From: Crossaster papposus
Taxonomy: Eukaryota; Echinodermata; Asteroidea; Velatida; Solasteridae
DNA length: 64,000 nucleotides
Direction: 5' to 3'
Assembly (NCBI GenBank): GCA_037893245.1
Contig: JBAIAA010000506.1
Coordinates: 929,001-993,000 of the forward strand
Below the pieces are notes generated by a model. It did not search any database and was not told the DNA's origin. It worked only from the letters and a program-made list of their open reading frames with translations. The position numbers and the translations under genes are program-made. Below are positions 39,532-51,949 of this stretch, piece after piece (position 1 is the first letter of the stretch; every line of letters begins with the position of its first letter).

Positions 39532-42500
39532 TTACCAAATCAGCAAATGAGAGCAAACGAGCAAATGAGAGCAAACGAGCAAAACGAGCAAAACGAGCAA
39601 AACGAGCAAAACGAGCAAATGAGAGCAAATGAGAGCAAATGAGAGCAAATGAGAGCAAATGATAGCAAATAAGAGCAAAACGAGCAAAATGAGCAAATGA
39701 GCAAATGAGCAAATGAGAGCAAAACGAGCAAAACGAGCAAATGAGAGCAAATGAGAGCAAATGAGCAAACGAGCAAACGAGCAAACGAGCAAACGAGCAA
39801 AACGAGCAAAACGAGCAAATGAGAGCAAATGAGAGCAAATGAGAGCAAACGAGCAAACGAGCAAACGAGCAAAACGAGCAAAACGAGCAAAACGAGCAAA
39901 ACGAGCAAAACGAGCAAAACGAGCAAAACGAGCAAATGAGAGCAAATGATAGCAAATGAGAGCAAAACGAGCAAAATGAGCAAATGACCAAATCAGCAAA
40001 TGAGAGCAAACGAGCAAATGAAAGCAAACGAGCAAAACGAGCAAAACGAGCAAAACGAGCAAATGAGAGCAAATGAGAGCAAGTGAGAGCAAATGAGAGC
40101 AAATGAGAGCAAATGAGAGCAAATGAGAGCAAAATGAGCAAATGAGCAAATGAGCAAATGAGAGCAAACGAGCAAACGAGCAAAACAAGCAAAACGAGCA
40201 AAACGAGCAAAACGAGCAAAACGAGCAAAACGAGCAAAACCAGCAAAACCAGCAAAACGAGCAAAACCAGCAAAACGAGCAAAACCAGCAAAACCAGCAA
40301 ATGAGAGCAAATGAGAGCAAATGAGAGCAAATGAGAGCAAATGAGAGCAAATGAGAGCAAATGAGAGCAAATGAGAGCAAATGAGAGCAAAACGAGCAAA
40401 ATGACCAAATGACCAAATCAGCAAATGAGAGCAAACGAGCAAATGAGAGCAAACGAGCAAACGAGCAAAACGAGCAAAACGAGCAAAACGAGCAAATGAG
40501 AGCAAATGAGAGCAAATGAGAGCAAATGATAGCAAATGAGAGCAAATGAGAGCAAAACGAGCAAAACGAGCAAATGAGAGCAAATGAGAGCAAATGAGCA
40601 AACGAGCAAACGAGCAAACGAGCAAACGAGCAAACGAGCAAAACGAGCAAAACGAGCAAATGAGAGCAAATGAGAGCAAATGAGAGCAAACGAGCAAACG
40701 AGCAAACGAGCAAACGAGCAAACGAGCGAACGAGCAAAACGAGCAAAACGAGCAAAACGAGCAAATGAGCAAATGAGCAAATGAGAGCAAACGAGCAAAC
40801 GAGCAAAACGAGCAAAACGAGCAAAACGAGCAAAACGAGCAAAACGAGCAAAACGAGCAAAACGAGCAAAACGAGCAAATGAGAGCAAATGATAGCAAAT
40901 TAGAGCAAAACGAGCAAAATGAGCAAATTACCAAATCAGCAAATGAGAGCAAACGAGCAAATGAGAGCAAACGAGCAAAACGAGCAAAACGAGCAAAACG
41001 AGCAAAACGAGCAAAACGAGCAAATGAGAGCAAATGAGAGCAAATGAGAGCAAATGAGAGCAAATGAGAGCAAATGAGAGCAAAACGAGCAAAATGAGCA
41101 AATGAGCAAATGAGCAAATGAGAGCAAAACGAGCAAATGAGAGCAAATGAGAGCAAATGAGAGCAAATGAGCAAACGAGCAAAGGAGCAAACGAGCAAAC
41201 GAGCAAAACGAGCAAAACGAGCAAATGAGAGCAAATGAGAGCAAATGAGAGCAAACGAGCAAACGAGCAAACGAGCAAAACGAGCAAAACGAGCAAAACG
41301 AGCAAAACGAGCAAAACGAGCAAAACGAGCAAAACGAGCAAATGAGAGCAAATGATAGCAAATGAGAGCAAAACGAGCAAAATGAGCAAATGACCAAATC
41401 AGCAAATGAGAGCAAACGAGCAAATGAGAGCAAACGAGCAAAACGAGCAAAACGAGCAAAACGAGCAAAACGAGCAAATGAGAGCAAATGAGAGCAAATG
41501 AGAGCAAATGAGAGCAAATGATAGCAAATAAGAGCAAAACGAGCAAAATGAGCAAATGAGCAAATGAGCAAATGAGAGCAAAACGAGCAAAACGAGCAAA
41601 TGAGAGCAAATGAGAGCAAATGAGCAAACGAGCAAACGAGCAAAGGAGCAAACGAGCAAAACGAGCAAAACGAGCAAATGAGAGCAAATGAGAGCAAATG
41701 AGAGCAAACGAGCAAACGAGCAAACGAGCAAAACGAGCAAAACGAGCAAAACGAGCAAAACGAGCAAAACGAGCAAAACGAGCAAAACGAGCAAATGAGA
41801 GCAAATGATAGCAAATGAGAGCAAAACGAGCAAAATGAGCAAATGACCAAATCAGCAAATAAGAGCAAACGAGCAAATGAGAGCAAACGAGCAAAACGAG
41901 CAAAACGAGCAAAACGAGCAAATGAAAGCAAATGAGAGCAAATGAGAGCAAATGAGAGCAAATGAGAGCAAATGAGAGCAAATGAGAGCAAAATGAGCAA
42001 ATGAGCAAATGAGCAAATGAGAGCAAACGAGCAAACGAGCAAAACAAGCAAAACGAGCAAAACGAGCAAAACGAGCAAAACGAGCAAAACGAGCAAAACG
42101 AGCAAAACCAGCAAAACCAGCAAAACGAGCAAAACGAGCAAAACGAGCAAAACCAGCAAAACCAGCAAATGAGAGCAAATGAGAGCAAATGAGAGCAAAT
42201 GAGAGCAAATGAGAGCAAATGAGAGCAAATGAGAGCAAATGAAAGCAAATGAGAGCAAAACGAGCAAAATGACCAAATGACCAAATCAGCAAATGAGAGC
42301 AAACGAGCAAATGAGAGCAAACGAGCAAACGAGCAAAACGAGCAAAACGAGCAAAACGAGCAAATGAGAGCAAATGAGAGCAAATGAGAGCAAATGATAG
42401 CAAATGAGAGCAAATGAGAGCAAAACGAGCAAAACGAGCAAATGAGAGCAAATGAGAGCAAATGAGCAAACGAGCAAACGAGCAAACGAGCAAACGAGCA

Positions 42501-43265
42501 AACGAGCAAAACGAGCAAAACGAGCAAATGAGAGCAAATGAGAGCAAATGAGAGCAAACGAGCAAACGAGCAAACGAGCAAACGAGCAAACGAGCAAACG
42601 AGCAAAACGAGCAAAACGAGCAAAACGAGCAAATGAGCAAATGAGCAAATGAGAGCAAACGAGCAAACGAGCAAAACGAGCAAAACGAGCAAAACGAGCA
42701 AAACGAGCAAAACGAGCAAAACGAGCAAAACGAGCAAAACGAGCAAATGAGAGCAAATGATAGCAAATGAGAGCAAAACGAGCAAAATGAGCAAATTACC
42801 AAATCAGCAAATGAGAGCAAACGAGCAAATGAGAGCAAACGAGCAAAACGAGCAAAACGAGCAAAACGAGCAAAACGAGCAAAACGAGCAAATGAGAGCA
42901 AATGAGAGCAAATGAGAGCAAATGAGAGCAAATGATAGCAAATGAGAGCAAAACGAGCAAAATGAGCAAATGAGCAAATGAGCAAATGAGAGCAAAACGA
43001 GCAAAACGAGCAAATGAGAGCAAATGAGAGCAAATGAGCAAACGAGCAAACGAGCAAACGAGCAAACGAGCAAAACGAGCAAAACGAGCAAATGAGAGCA
43101 AATGAGAGCAAATGAGAGCAAACGAGCAAACGAGCAAACGAGCAAAACGAGCAAAACGAGCAAAACGAGCAAAACGAGCAAAACGAGCAAAACGAGCAAA
43201 ACGAGCAAATGAGAGCAAATGATAGCAAATGAGAGCAAAACGAGCAAAATGAGCAAATGACCAAA
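39532..43265 (+). repeat. Satellite B four-module HOR, ~1,860 bp
   Basis: Delimiters at 39,540, 39,993, 40,418, 40,936, 41,399, 41,852, 42,286, 42,804 and 43,266 are spaced 453, 425, 518, 463, 453, 434, 518 and 462 bp, a repeating quartet totalling about 1,860-1,868 bp. Corresponding modules have the same word order, for example the one with two or three GCAAAACCA words after GCAAAACAA, and the one with eight successive GCAAAACGA words. The AAATTACC delimiter form marks one module in each quartet. Confidence 0.88.
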
Positions 43266-45954
43266 TCAGCAAATGAGAGCAAACGAGCAAATGAGAGCAA
43301 ACGAGCAAAACGAGCAAAACGAGCAAAACGAGCAAATGAGAGCAAATGAGAGCAAATGAGAGCAAATGAGAGCAAATGAGAGCAAATGAGAGCAAATGAG
43401 AGCAAAATGAGCAAATGAGCAAATGAGCAAATGAGAGCAAACGAGCAAACGAGCAAAACAAGCAAAACGAGCAAAACGAGCAAAACGAGCAAAACGAGCA
43501 AAACGAGCAAAACGAGCAAAACCAGCAAAACCAGCAAATGAGAGCAAATGAGAGCAAATGAGAGCAAATGAGAGCAAATGAGAGCAAATGAGAGCAAATG
43601 AGAGCAAATGAGAGCAAATGAGAGCAAAATGACCAAATGACCAAATCAGCAAATGAGAGCAAACGAGCAAATGAGAGCAAACGAGCAAACGAGCAAAACG
43701 AGCAAAACGAGCAAAACGAGCAAATGAGAGCAAATGATAGCAAATGAGAGCAAAACGAGCAAAATGAGCAAATGACCAAATGAGAGCAAACGAGCAAATG
43801 AGAGCAAACGAGCAAAACGAGCAAAACGAGCAAAACGAGCAAATGAGAGCAAATGAGAGCAAATGAGAGCAAATGAGAGCAAATGATAGCAAATGAGAGC
43901 AAAACGAGCAAAATGAGCAAATGAGCAAATGAGCAAATGAGAGCAAACGAGCAAACGAGCAAAACCAGCAAAACCAGCAAATGAGAGCAAATGAGAGCAA
44001 ATGAGAGCAAATGAGAGCAAATGAGAGCAAATGAGAGCAAATGAGAGCAAATGAGAGCAAATGAGAGCAAAACGAGCAAAATGACCAAATGACCAAATCA
44101 GCAAATGAGAGCAATCGAGCAAATGAGAGCAAACGAGCAAACGAGCAAAACGAGCAAAACGAGCAAAACGAGCAAATGAGAGCAAATGATAGCAAATGAG
44201 AGCAAAACGAGCAAAATGAGCAAATGACCAAATCAGCAAATGAGAGCAAACGAGCAAATGAGAGCAAACGAGCAAAACGAGCAAAACGAGCAAAACGAGC
44301 AAATGAGAGCAAATGAGAGCAAATGAGAGCAAATGAGAGCAAATGAGAGCAAATGAGAGCAAATGAGAGCAAAATGAGCAAATGAGCAAATGAGCAAATG
44401 AGAGCAAACGAGCAAACGAGCAAAACAAGCAAAACGAGCAAAACGAGCAAAACGAGCAAAACGAGCAAAACGAGCAAAACCAGCAAAACCAGCAAAACGA
44501 GCAAAACGAGCAAAACGAGCAAAACCAGCAAAACCAGCAAATGAGAGCAAATGAGAGCAAATGAGAGCAAATGAGAGCAAATGAGAGCAAATGAGAGCAA
44601 ATGAGAGCAAATGAGAGCAAAACGAGCAAAATGACCAAATGACCAAATCAGCAAATGAGAGCAAACGAGCAAATGAGAGCAAACGAGCAAACGAGCAAAA
44701 CGAGCAAAACGAGCAAAACGAGCAAATGAGAGCAAATGAGAGCAAATGAGAGCAAATGATAGCAAATGAGAGCAAATGAGAGCAAATGAGCAAACGAGCA
44801 AACGATCAAACGAGCAAACGAGCAAACGAGCAAAACGAGCAAAACGAGCAAATGAGAGCAAATGAGAGCAAATGAGAGCAAACGAGCAAACGAGCAAACG
44901 AGCAAACGAGCAAACGAGCAAACGAGCAAAACGAGCAAAACGAGCAAAACGAGCAAATGAGCAAATGAGCAAATGAGAGCAAACGAGCAAACGAGCAAAA
45001 CGAGGAAAACGAGCAAAACGAGCAAAACGAGCAAAACGAGCAAAACGAGCAAAACGAGCAAAACGAGCAAATGAGAGCAAATGATAGCAAATGAGAGCAA
45101 AACGAGCAAAATGAGCAAATTACCAAATCAGCAAATGAGAGCAAACGAGCAAATGAGAGCAAACGAGCAAAACGAGCAAAACGAGCAAAACGAGCAAAAC
45201 GAGCAAATGAGAGCAAATGAGAGCAAATGAGAGCAAATGAGAGCAAATGATAGCAAATGAGAGCAAAACGAGCAAAATGAGCAAATGAGCAAATGAGCAA
45301 ATGAGAGCAAAACGAGCAAAACGAGCAAATGAGAGCAAATGAGAGCAAATGAGCAAACGAGCAAACGAGCAAACGAGCAAACGAGCAAAACGAGCAAAAC
45401 GAGCAAATGAGAGCAAATGAGAGCAAATGAGAGCAAACGAGCAAACGAGCAAACGAGCAAAACGAGCAAAACGAGCAAAACGAGCAAAACGAGCAAAACG
45501 AGCAAAACGAGCAAAACGAGCAAATGAGAGCAAATGATAGCAAATGAGAGCAAAACGAGCAAAATGAGCAAATGACCAAATCAGCAAATGAGAGCAAACG
45601 AGCAAATGAGAGCAAACGAGCAAAACGAGCAAAACGAGCAAAACGAGCAAATGAGAGCAAATGAGAGCAAATGAGAGCAAATGAGAGCAAATGAGAGCAA
45701 ATGAGAGCAAATGAGAGCAAAATGAGCAAATGAGCAAATGAGCAAATGAGAGCAAACGAGCAAACGAGCAAAACAAGCAAAACGAGCAAAACGAGCAAAA
45801 CGAGCAAAACGAGCAAAACGAGCAAAACCAGCAAAACCAGCAAAACCAGCAAATGAGAGCAAATGAGAGCAAATGAGAGCAAATGATAGCAAATGAGAGC
45901 AAAACGAGCAAAATGAGCAAATGAGCAAATGATAGCAAACGAGCAAATGAGAGC

Positions 45955-47020
45955 TTTGTTCGTTTTGCTCGTTTTGTTCGTTTTGCTCGTTTTGCTCGTT
46001 TTGCTCGTTTTGCTCGTTTCGCTCGTTTTGCTCTCATTTGCTCGTTTGCTCTCATTTGCTCATTTGCTCATTTGCTCATTTTGCTCGTTTTGCTCTCATT
46101 TGCTATCATTTGCTCTCATTTGCTCTCATTTGCTCTCATTTGCTCTCATTTGCTCGTTTTGCTCGTTTTGCTCGTTTTGCTCGTTTGCTCTCATTTGCTC
46201 GTTTGCTCTCATTTGGTCATTTGCTCATTTTGCTCGTTTTGCTCTCATTTGCTATCATTTGCTCTCATTTGCTCGTTTTGCTCGTTTTGCTCGTTTTGCT
46301 CGTTTGCTCGTTTGCTCTCATTTGCTCGTTTGCTCTCATTTGCTGATTTGGTCATTTGGTCATTTTGCTCGTTTTGCTCTCATTTGCTCTCATTTGCTCT
46401 CATTTGCTCTCATTTGCTCTCATTTGCTCTCATTTGCTCTCATTTGCTCTCATTTGCTGGTTTTGCTGGTTTTGCTCGTTTTGCTCGTTTTGCTCGTTTT
46501 GCTCGTTTTGCTCGTTTTGCTCGTTTTGCTTGTTTTGCTCGTTTGCTCGTTTGCTCTCATTTGCTCATTTGCTCATTTGCTCATTTTGCTCTCATTTGCT
46601 CTCATTTGCTCTCATTTGCTCTCATTTGCTCTCATTTGCTCTCATTTGCTCTCATTTGATCGTTTTGCTCGTTTTGCTCGTTTTGCTCGTTTGCTCTCAT
46701 TTGCTCGTTTGCTCTCATTTGCTGATTTGGTCATTTGCTCATTTTGCTCGTTTTGCTCTCATTTGCTATCATTTGCTCTCATTTGCTCGTTTTGCTCGTT
46801 TTGCTCGTTTTGCTCGTTTTGCTCGTTTTGCTCGTTTTGCTCGTTTTGCTCGTTTGCTCGTTTGCTCGTTTGCTCTCATTTGCTCTCATTTGCTCTCATT
46901 TGCTCGTTTTGCTCGTTTTGCTCGTTTGCTCGTTTGCTCGTTTGCTCGTTTGCTCATTTGCTCTCATTTGCTCTCATTTGCTCGTTTTGCTCGTTTTGCT
47001 CTCGTTTTGCTCTCATTTTG
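45955..47020 (-). repeat. Satellite B inverted block 1
   Basis: Orientation flips at an AGCT (45,952-45,955), where GCAAATGAGAGC runs directly into TTTGTTCGTTTTGCTCG. It flips back at the palindrome TTTGCAAA (47,017-47,024). Inside, all words are reverse complements (TTTTGCTCG, CTCATTTGCT), including two reversed delimiters near 46,340 and 46,728 and a double one without AAATCAGC near 46,215. The first 50 bp contain two TTTTGTTCG words and one TTTCGCTCG, rare elsewhere. Confidence 0.95.
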
Positions 47021-49981
47021 CAAACGAGCAAACGAGCAAAACAAGCAAAACGAGCAAAACGAGCAAAACCAGCAAAACCAGCAAAACCAGCAAAACCAGC
47101 AAAACGAGCAAATGAGAGCAAATGAGAGCAAATGAGAGCAAATGAGCAAACGAGCAAACGAGCAAACGAGCAAACGAGCAAAACGAGCAAAACGAGCAAA
47201 ACGAGCAAAACGAGCAAAACGAGCAAATGAGAGCAAATGATAGCAAATGAGAGCAAAACGAGCAAAATGAGCAAATGACCAAATCAGCAAATGAGAGCAA
47301 ACGAGCAAATGAGAGCAAACGAGCAAAACGAGCAAAACGAGCAAAACGAGCAAATGAGAGCAAATGAGAGCAAATGAGAGCAAATGAGAGCAAATGAGAG
47401 CAAATGAGAGCAAATGAGAGCAAAATGAGCAAATGAGCAAATGAGCAAATGAGAGCAAACGAGCAAACGAGCAAAACAAGCAAAACGAGCAAAACGAGCA
47501 AAACGAGCAAAACGAGCAAAACGAGCAAAACGAGCAAAACCAGCAAAACCAGCAAATGAGAGCAAATGAGAGCAAATGAGAGCAAATGAGAGCAAATGAG
47601 AGCAAATGAGAGCAAATGAGAGCAAATGAGAGCAAATGAGAGCAAAATGACCAAATGACCAAATCAGCAAATGAGAGCAAACGAGCAAATGAGAGCAAAC
47701 GAGCAAACGAGCAAAACGAGCAAAACGAGCAAAACGAGCAAATGAGAGCAAATGATAGCAAATGAGAGCAAAACGAGCAAAATGAGCAAATGACCAAATG
47801 AGAGCAAACGAGCAAATGAGAGCAAACGAGCAAAACGAGCAAAACGAGCAAAACGAGCAAATGAGAGCAAATGAGAGCAAATGAGAGCAAATGAGAGCAA
47901 ATGATAGCAAATGAGAGCAAAACGAGCAAAATGAGCAAATGAGCAAATGAGCAAATGAGAGCAAACGAGCAAACGAGCAAAACCAGCAAAACCAGCAAAT
48001 GAGAGCAAATGAGAGCAAATGAGAGCAAATGAGAGCAAATGAGAGCAAATGAGAGCAAATGAGAGCAAATGAGAGCAAATGAGAGCAAAACGAGCAAAAT
48101 GACCAAATGACCAAATCAGCAAATGAGAGCAAACGAGCAAATGAGAGCAAACGAGCAAACGAGCAAAACGAGCAAAACGAGCAAAACGAGCAAATGAGAG
48201 CAAATGATAGCAAATGAGAGCAAAACGAGCAAAATGAGCAAATGACCAAATCAGCAAATGAGAGCAAACGAGCAAATGAGAGCAAACGAGCAAAACGAGC
48301 AAAACGAGCAAAACGAGCAAAACGAGCAAATGAGAGCAAATGAGAGCAAATGAGAGCAAATGAGAGCAAATGAGAGCAAATGAGAGCAAATGAGAGCAAA
48401 ATGAGCAAATGAGCAAATGAGCAAATGAGAGCAAACGAGCAAACGAGCAAAACAAGCAAAACGAGCAAAACGAGCAAAACGAGCAAAAACGAGCAAAACG
48501 AGCAAAACCAGCAAAACCAGCAAAACGAGCAAAACGAGCAAAACGAGCAAAACCAGCAAAACCAGCAAATGAGAGCAAATGAGAGCAAATGAGAGCAAAT
48601 GAGAGCAAATGAGAGCAAATGAGAGCAAATGAGAGCAAATGAGAGCAAAACGAGCAAAATGACCAAATGACCAAATCAGCAAATGAGAGCAAACGAGCAA
48701 ATGAGAGCAAACGAGCAAACGAGCAAAACGAGCAAAACGAGCAAAACGAGCAAATGAGAGCAAATGAGAGCAAATGAGAGCAAATGATAGCAAATGAGAG
48801 CAAATGAGAGCAAATGAGCAAACGAGCAAACGAGCAAACGAGCAAACGAGCAAACGAGCAAAACGAGCAAAACGAGCAAATGAGAGCAAATGAGAGCAAA
48901 TGAGAGCAAACGAGCAAACGAGCAAACGAGCAAACGAGCAAACGAGCAAACGAGCAAAACGAGCAAAACGAGCAAAACGAGCAAATGAGCAAATGAGCAA
49001 ATGAGAGCAAACGAGCAAACGAGCAAAACGAGGAAAACGAGCAAAACGAGCAAAACGAGCAAAACGAGCAAAACGAGCAAAACGAGCAAAACGAGCAAAT
49101 GAGAGCAAATGATAGCAAATGAGAGCAAAACGAGCAAAATGAGCAAATTACCAAATCAGCAAATGAGAGCAAACGAGCAAATGAGAGCAAACGAGCAAAA
49201 CGAGCAAAACGAGCAAAACGAGCAAAACGAGCAAATGAGAGCAAATGAGAGCAAATGAGAGCAAATGAGAGCAAATGATAGCAAATGAGAGCAAAACGAG
49301 CAAAATGAGCAAATGAGCAAATGAGCAAATGAGAGCAAAACGAGCAAAACGAGCAAATGAGAGCAAATGAGAGCAAATGAGCAAACGAGCAAACGAGCAA
49401 ACGAGCAAACGAGCAAAACGAGCAAAACGAGCAAATGAGAGCAAATGAGAGCAAATGAGAGCAAACGAGCAAACGAGCAAACGAGCAAAACGAGCAAACG
49501 AGCAAAACGAGCAAAACGAGCAAAACGAGCAAAACGAGCAAAACGAGCAAATGAGAGCAAATGATAGCAAATGAGAGCAAAACGAGCAAAATGAGCAAAT
49601 GACCAAATCAGCAAATGAGAGCAAACGAGCAAATGAGAGCAAACGAGCAAAACGAGCAAAACGAGCAAAACGAGCAAATGAGAGCAAATGAGAGCAAATG
49701 AGAGCAAATGAGAGCAAATGAGAGCAAATGAGAGCAAATGAGAGCAAAATGAGCAAATGAGCAAATGAGCAAATGAGAGCAAACGAGCAAACGAGCAAAA
49801 CAAGCAAAACGAGCAAAACGAGCAAAACGAGCAAAACGAGCAAAACGAGCAAAACCAGCAAAACCAGCAAAACCAGCAAATGAGAGCAAATGAGAGCAAA
49901 TGAGAGCAAATGATAGCAAATGAGAGCAAAACGAGCAAAATGAGCAAATGAGCAAATGATAGCAAACGAGCAAATGAGAGC
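47021..49981 (+). repeat. Satellite B, second forward block
   Basis: Forward-oriented words resume immediately after the TTTGCAAA palindrome. It starts mid-module with AAACGAGC words, GCAAAACAA and four GCAAAACCA words, then passes into the second copy of the 4.02-kb duplication at about 47,223. Confidence 0.93.
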
Positions 49982-51047
49982 TTTGTTCGTTTTGCTCGTT
50001 TTGTTCGTTTTGCTCGTTTTGCTCGTTTTGCTCGTTTTGCTCGTTTCGCTCGTTTTGCTCTCATTTGCTCGTTTGCTCTCATTTGCTCATTTGCTCATTT
50101 GCTCATTTTGCTCGTTTTGCTCTCATTTGCTATCATTTGCTCTCATTTGCTCTCATTTGCTCTCATTTGCTCTCATTTGCTCGTTTTGCTCGTTTTGCTC
50201 GTTTTGCTCGTTTGCTCTCATTTGCTCGTTTGCTCTCATTTGGTCATTTGCTCATTTTGCTCGTTTTGCTCTCATTTGCTATCATTTGCTCTCATTTGCT
50301 CGTTTTGCTCGTTTTGCTCGTTTTGCTCGTTTGCTCGTTTGCTCTCATTTGCTCGTTTGCTCTCATTTGCTGATTTGGTCATTTGGTCATTTTGCTCGTT
50401 TTGCTCTCATTTGCTCTCATTTGCTCTCATTTGCTCTCATTTGCTCTCATTTGCTCTCATTTGCTCTCATTTGCTCTCATTTGCTGGTTTTGCTGGTTTT
50501 GCTCGTTTTGCTCGTTTTGCTCGTTTTGCTCGTTTTGCTCGTTTTGCTCGTTTTGCTTGTTTTGCTCGTTTGCTCGTTTGCTCTCATTTGCTCATTTGCT
50601 CATTTGCTCATTTTGCTCTCATTTGCTCTCATTTGCTCTCATTTGCTCTCATTTGCTCTCATTTGCTCTCATTTGCTCTCATTTGATCGTTTTGCTCGTT
50701 TTGCTCGTTTTGCTCGTTTGCTCTCATTTGCTCGTTTGCTCTCATTTGCTGATTTGGTCATTTGCTCATTTTGCTCGTTTTGCTCTCATTTGCTATCATT
50801 TGCTCTCATTTGCTCGTTTTGCTCGTTTTGCTCGTTTTGCTCGTTTTGCTCGTTTTGCTCGTTTTGCTCGTTTTGCTCGTTTGCTCGTTTGCTCGTTTGC
50901 TCTCATTTGCTCTCATTTGCTCTCATTTGCTCGTTTTGCTCGTTTTGCTCGTTTGCTCGTTTGCTCGTTTGCTCGTTTGCTCATTTGCTCTCATTTGCTC
51001 TCATTTGCTCGTTTTGCTCGTTTTGCTCTCGTTTTGCTCTCATTTTG
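49982..51047 (-). repeat. Satellite B inverted block 2
   Basis: A copy of inverted block 1 at a 4,027-bp offset, with the same length (1,066 bp), the same AGCT junction (49,979-49,982) and the same TTTGCAAA exit (51,044-51,051). I found no base difference in the parts compared, including the TTTGATCG marker at 50,682-50,689. Confidence 0.95.
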
Positions 51048-51949
51048 CAAACGAGCAAACGAGCAAAACAAGCAAAACGAGCAAAACGAGCAAAACCAGC
51101 AAAACCAGCAAAACCAGCAAAACCAGCAAAACGAGCAAATGAGAGCAAATGAGAGCAAATGAGAGCAAATGAGCAAACGAGCAAACGAGCAAACGAGCAA
51201 ACGAGCAAAACGAGCAAAACGAGCAAAACGAGCAAAACGAGCAAATGAGAGCAAATGAGAGCAAATGAGAGCAAATGAGAGCAAATGAGAGCAAATGAGA
51301 GCAAATGAGAGCAAATGAGAGCAAATGAGAGCAAAACGAGCAAAATGACCAAATGACCAAATGACCAAATCAGCAAATGAGAGCAAACGAGCAAATGAGA
51401 GCAAACGAGCAAACGAGCAAAACGAGCAAAACGAGCAAAACGAGCAAATGAGAGCAAATGAGAGCAAATGAGAGCAAATGATAGCAAATGAGAGCAAATG
51501 AGAGCAAAACGAGCAAAACGAGCAAATGAGAGCAAATGAGAGCAAATGAGCAAACGAGCAAACGAGCAAACGAGCAAACGAGCAAAACGAGCAAAACGAG
51601 CAAATGAGAGCAAATGAGAGCAAATGAGAGCAAATGAGAGCAAATGAGAGCAAATGAGAGCAAACGAGCAAACGAGCAAACGAGCAAACGAGCAAAACGA
51701 GCAAATGAGAGCAAATGAGAGCAAATGAGAGCAAATGAGAGCAAAACGAGCAAAATGAGCAAATGAGCAAATGAGCAAATGAGCAAATGAGAGCAAACGA
51801 GCAAATGAGAGCAAACGAGCAAACGAGCAAAAAGAGCAAAACGAGCAAAACGAGCAAAACGAGCAAAACGAGCAAAACGAGCAAAACGAGCAAAACCAGC
51901 AAAACCAGCAAATGAGAGCAAATGAGAGCAAATGAGAGCAAATGAGAGC

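Larger units (their letters stand above)
28061..45954 (+). repeat. Satellite B, first forward block
   Basis: About 17.9 kb of B with the GCAAA-type words on the plus strand. The first ~850 bp (to about 28,915) lacks the usual delimiter but has GCAAATTACAGC near 28,593. From 28,916 onward delimiters ending in AAATCAGC appear regularly. The block ends at the AGCT junction at 45,952-45,955. Confidence 0.95.
43205..51240. repeat. Tandem duplication of ~4.02 kb containing an inverted block
   Basis: Copy 1 is about 43,205-47,222 and copy 2 about 47,223-51,240. The offset is 4,018 bp on the left (43,263/47,281 and 44,230/48,248) and 4,027-4,028 bp further right. The difference is explained by one extra 9-bp GCAAAACGA word near 48,300 and one extra A near 48,485 in copy 2. 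Copy 1 alone has AACGATCAAACG at about 44,801. Both copies contain the whole inverted block with both junctions, so the inversion predates the duplication. Confidence 0.92.

Noticed and set aside
35612..40408. A 1,598-codon open frame on the minus strand, and many other long minus-strand frames across 27.9-62.4 kb rich in Leu, Ser, Phe, Cys, Ala and Arg
   Set aside because: The reverse complement of the B words has no stop codon in any frame except at the delimiter, so long open frames are automatic. Two or three frames are open at once over the same DNA, minus-strand ATG is almost absent in forward blocks (the frames open with TTG), and word-length changes shift the frame freely. No domain is visible.
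45955..47020. Perfect foldback palindrome at the inversion junctions
   Set aside because: Only AGCT (entry) and TTTGCAAA (exit) are exact palindromes. The arms beyond them have different word orders, so this is not a simple hairpin artefact, although imperfect pairing between arms is possible.
46735..47125. Plus-strand open frames through the inverted blocks, including Thr-Ser-Lys and Asn-Glu-Gln repeat tails
   Set aside because: These are the same stop-poor B reverse-complement frames read through a strand switch. The change of composition is simply the change of orientation at 47,020.
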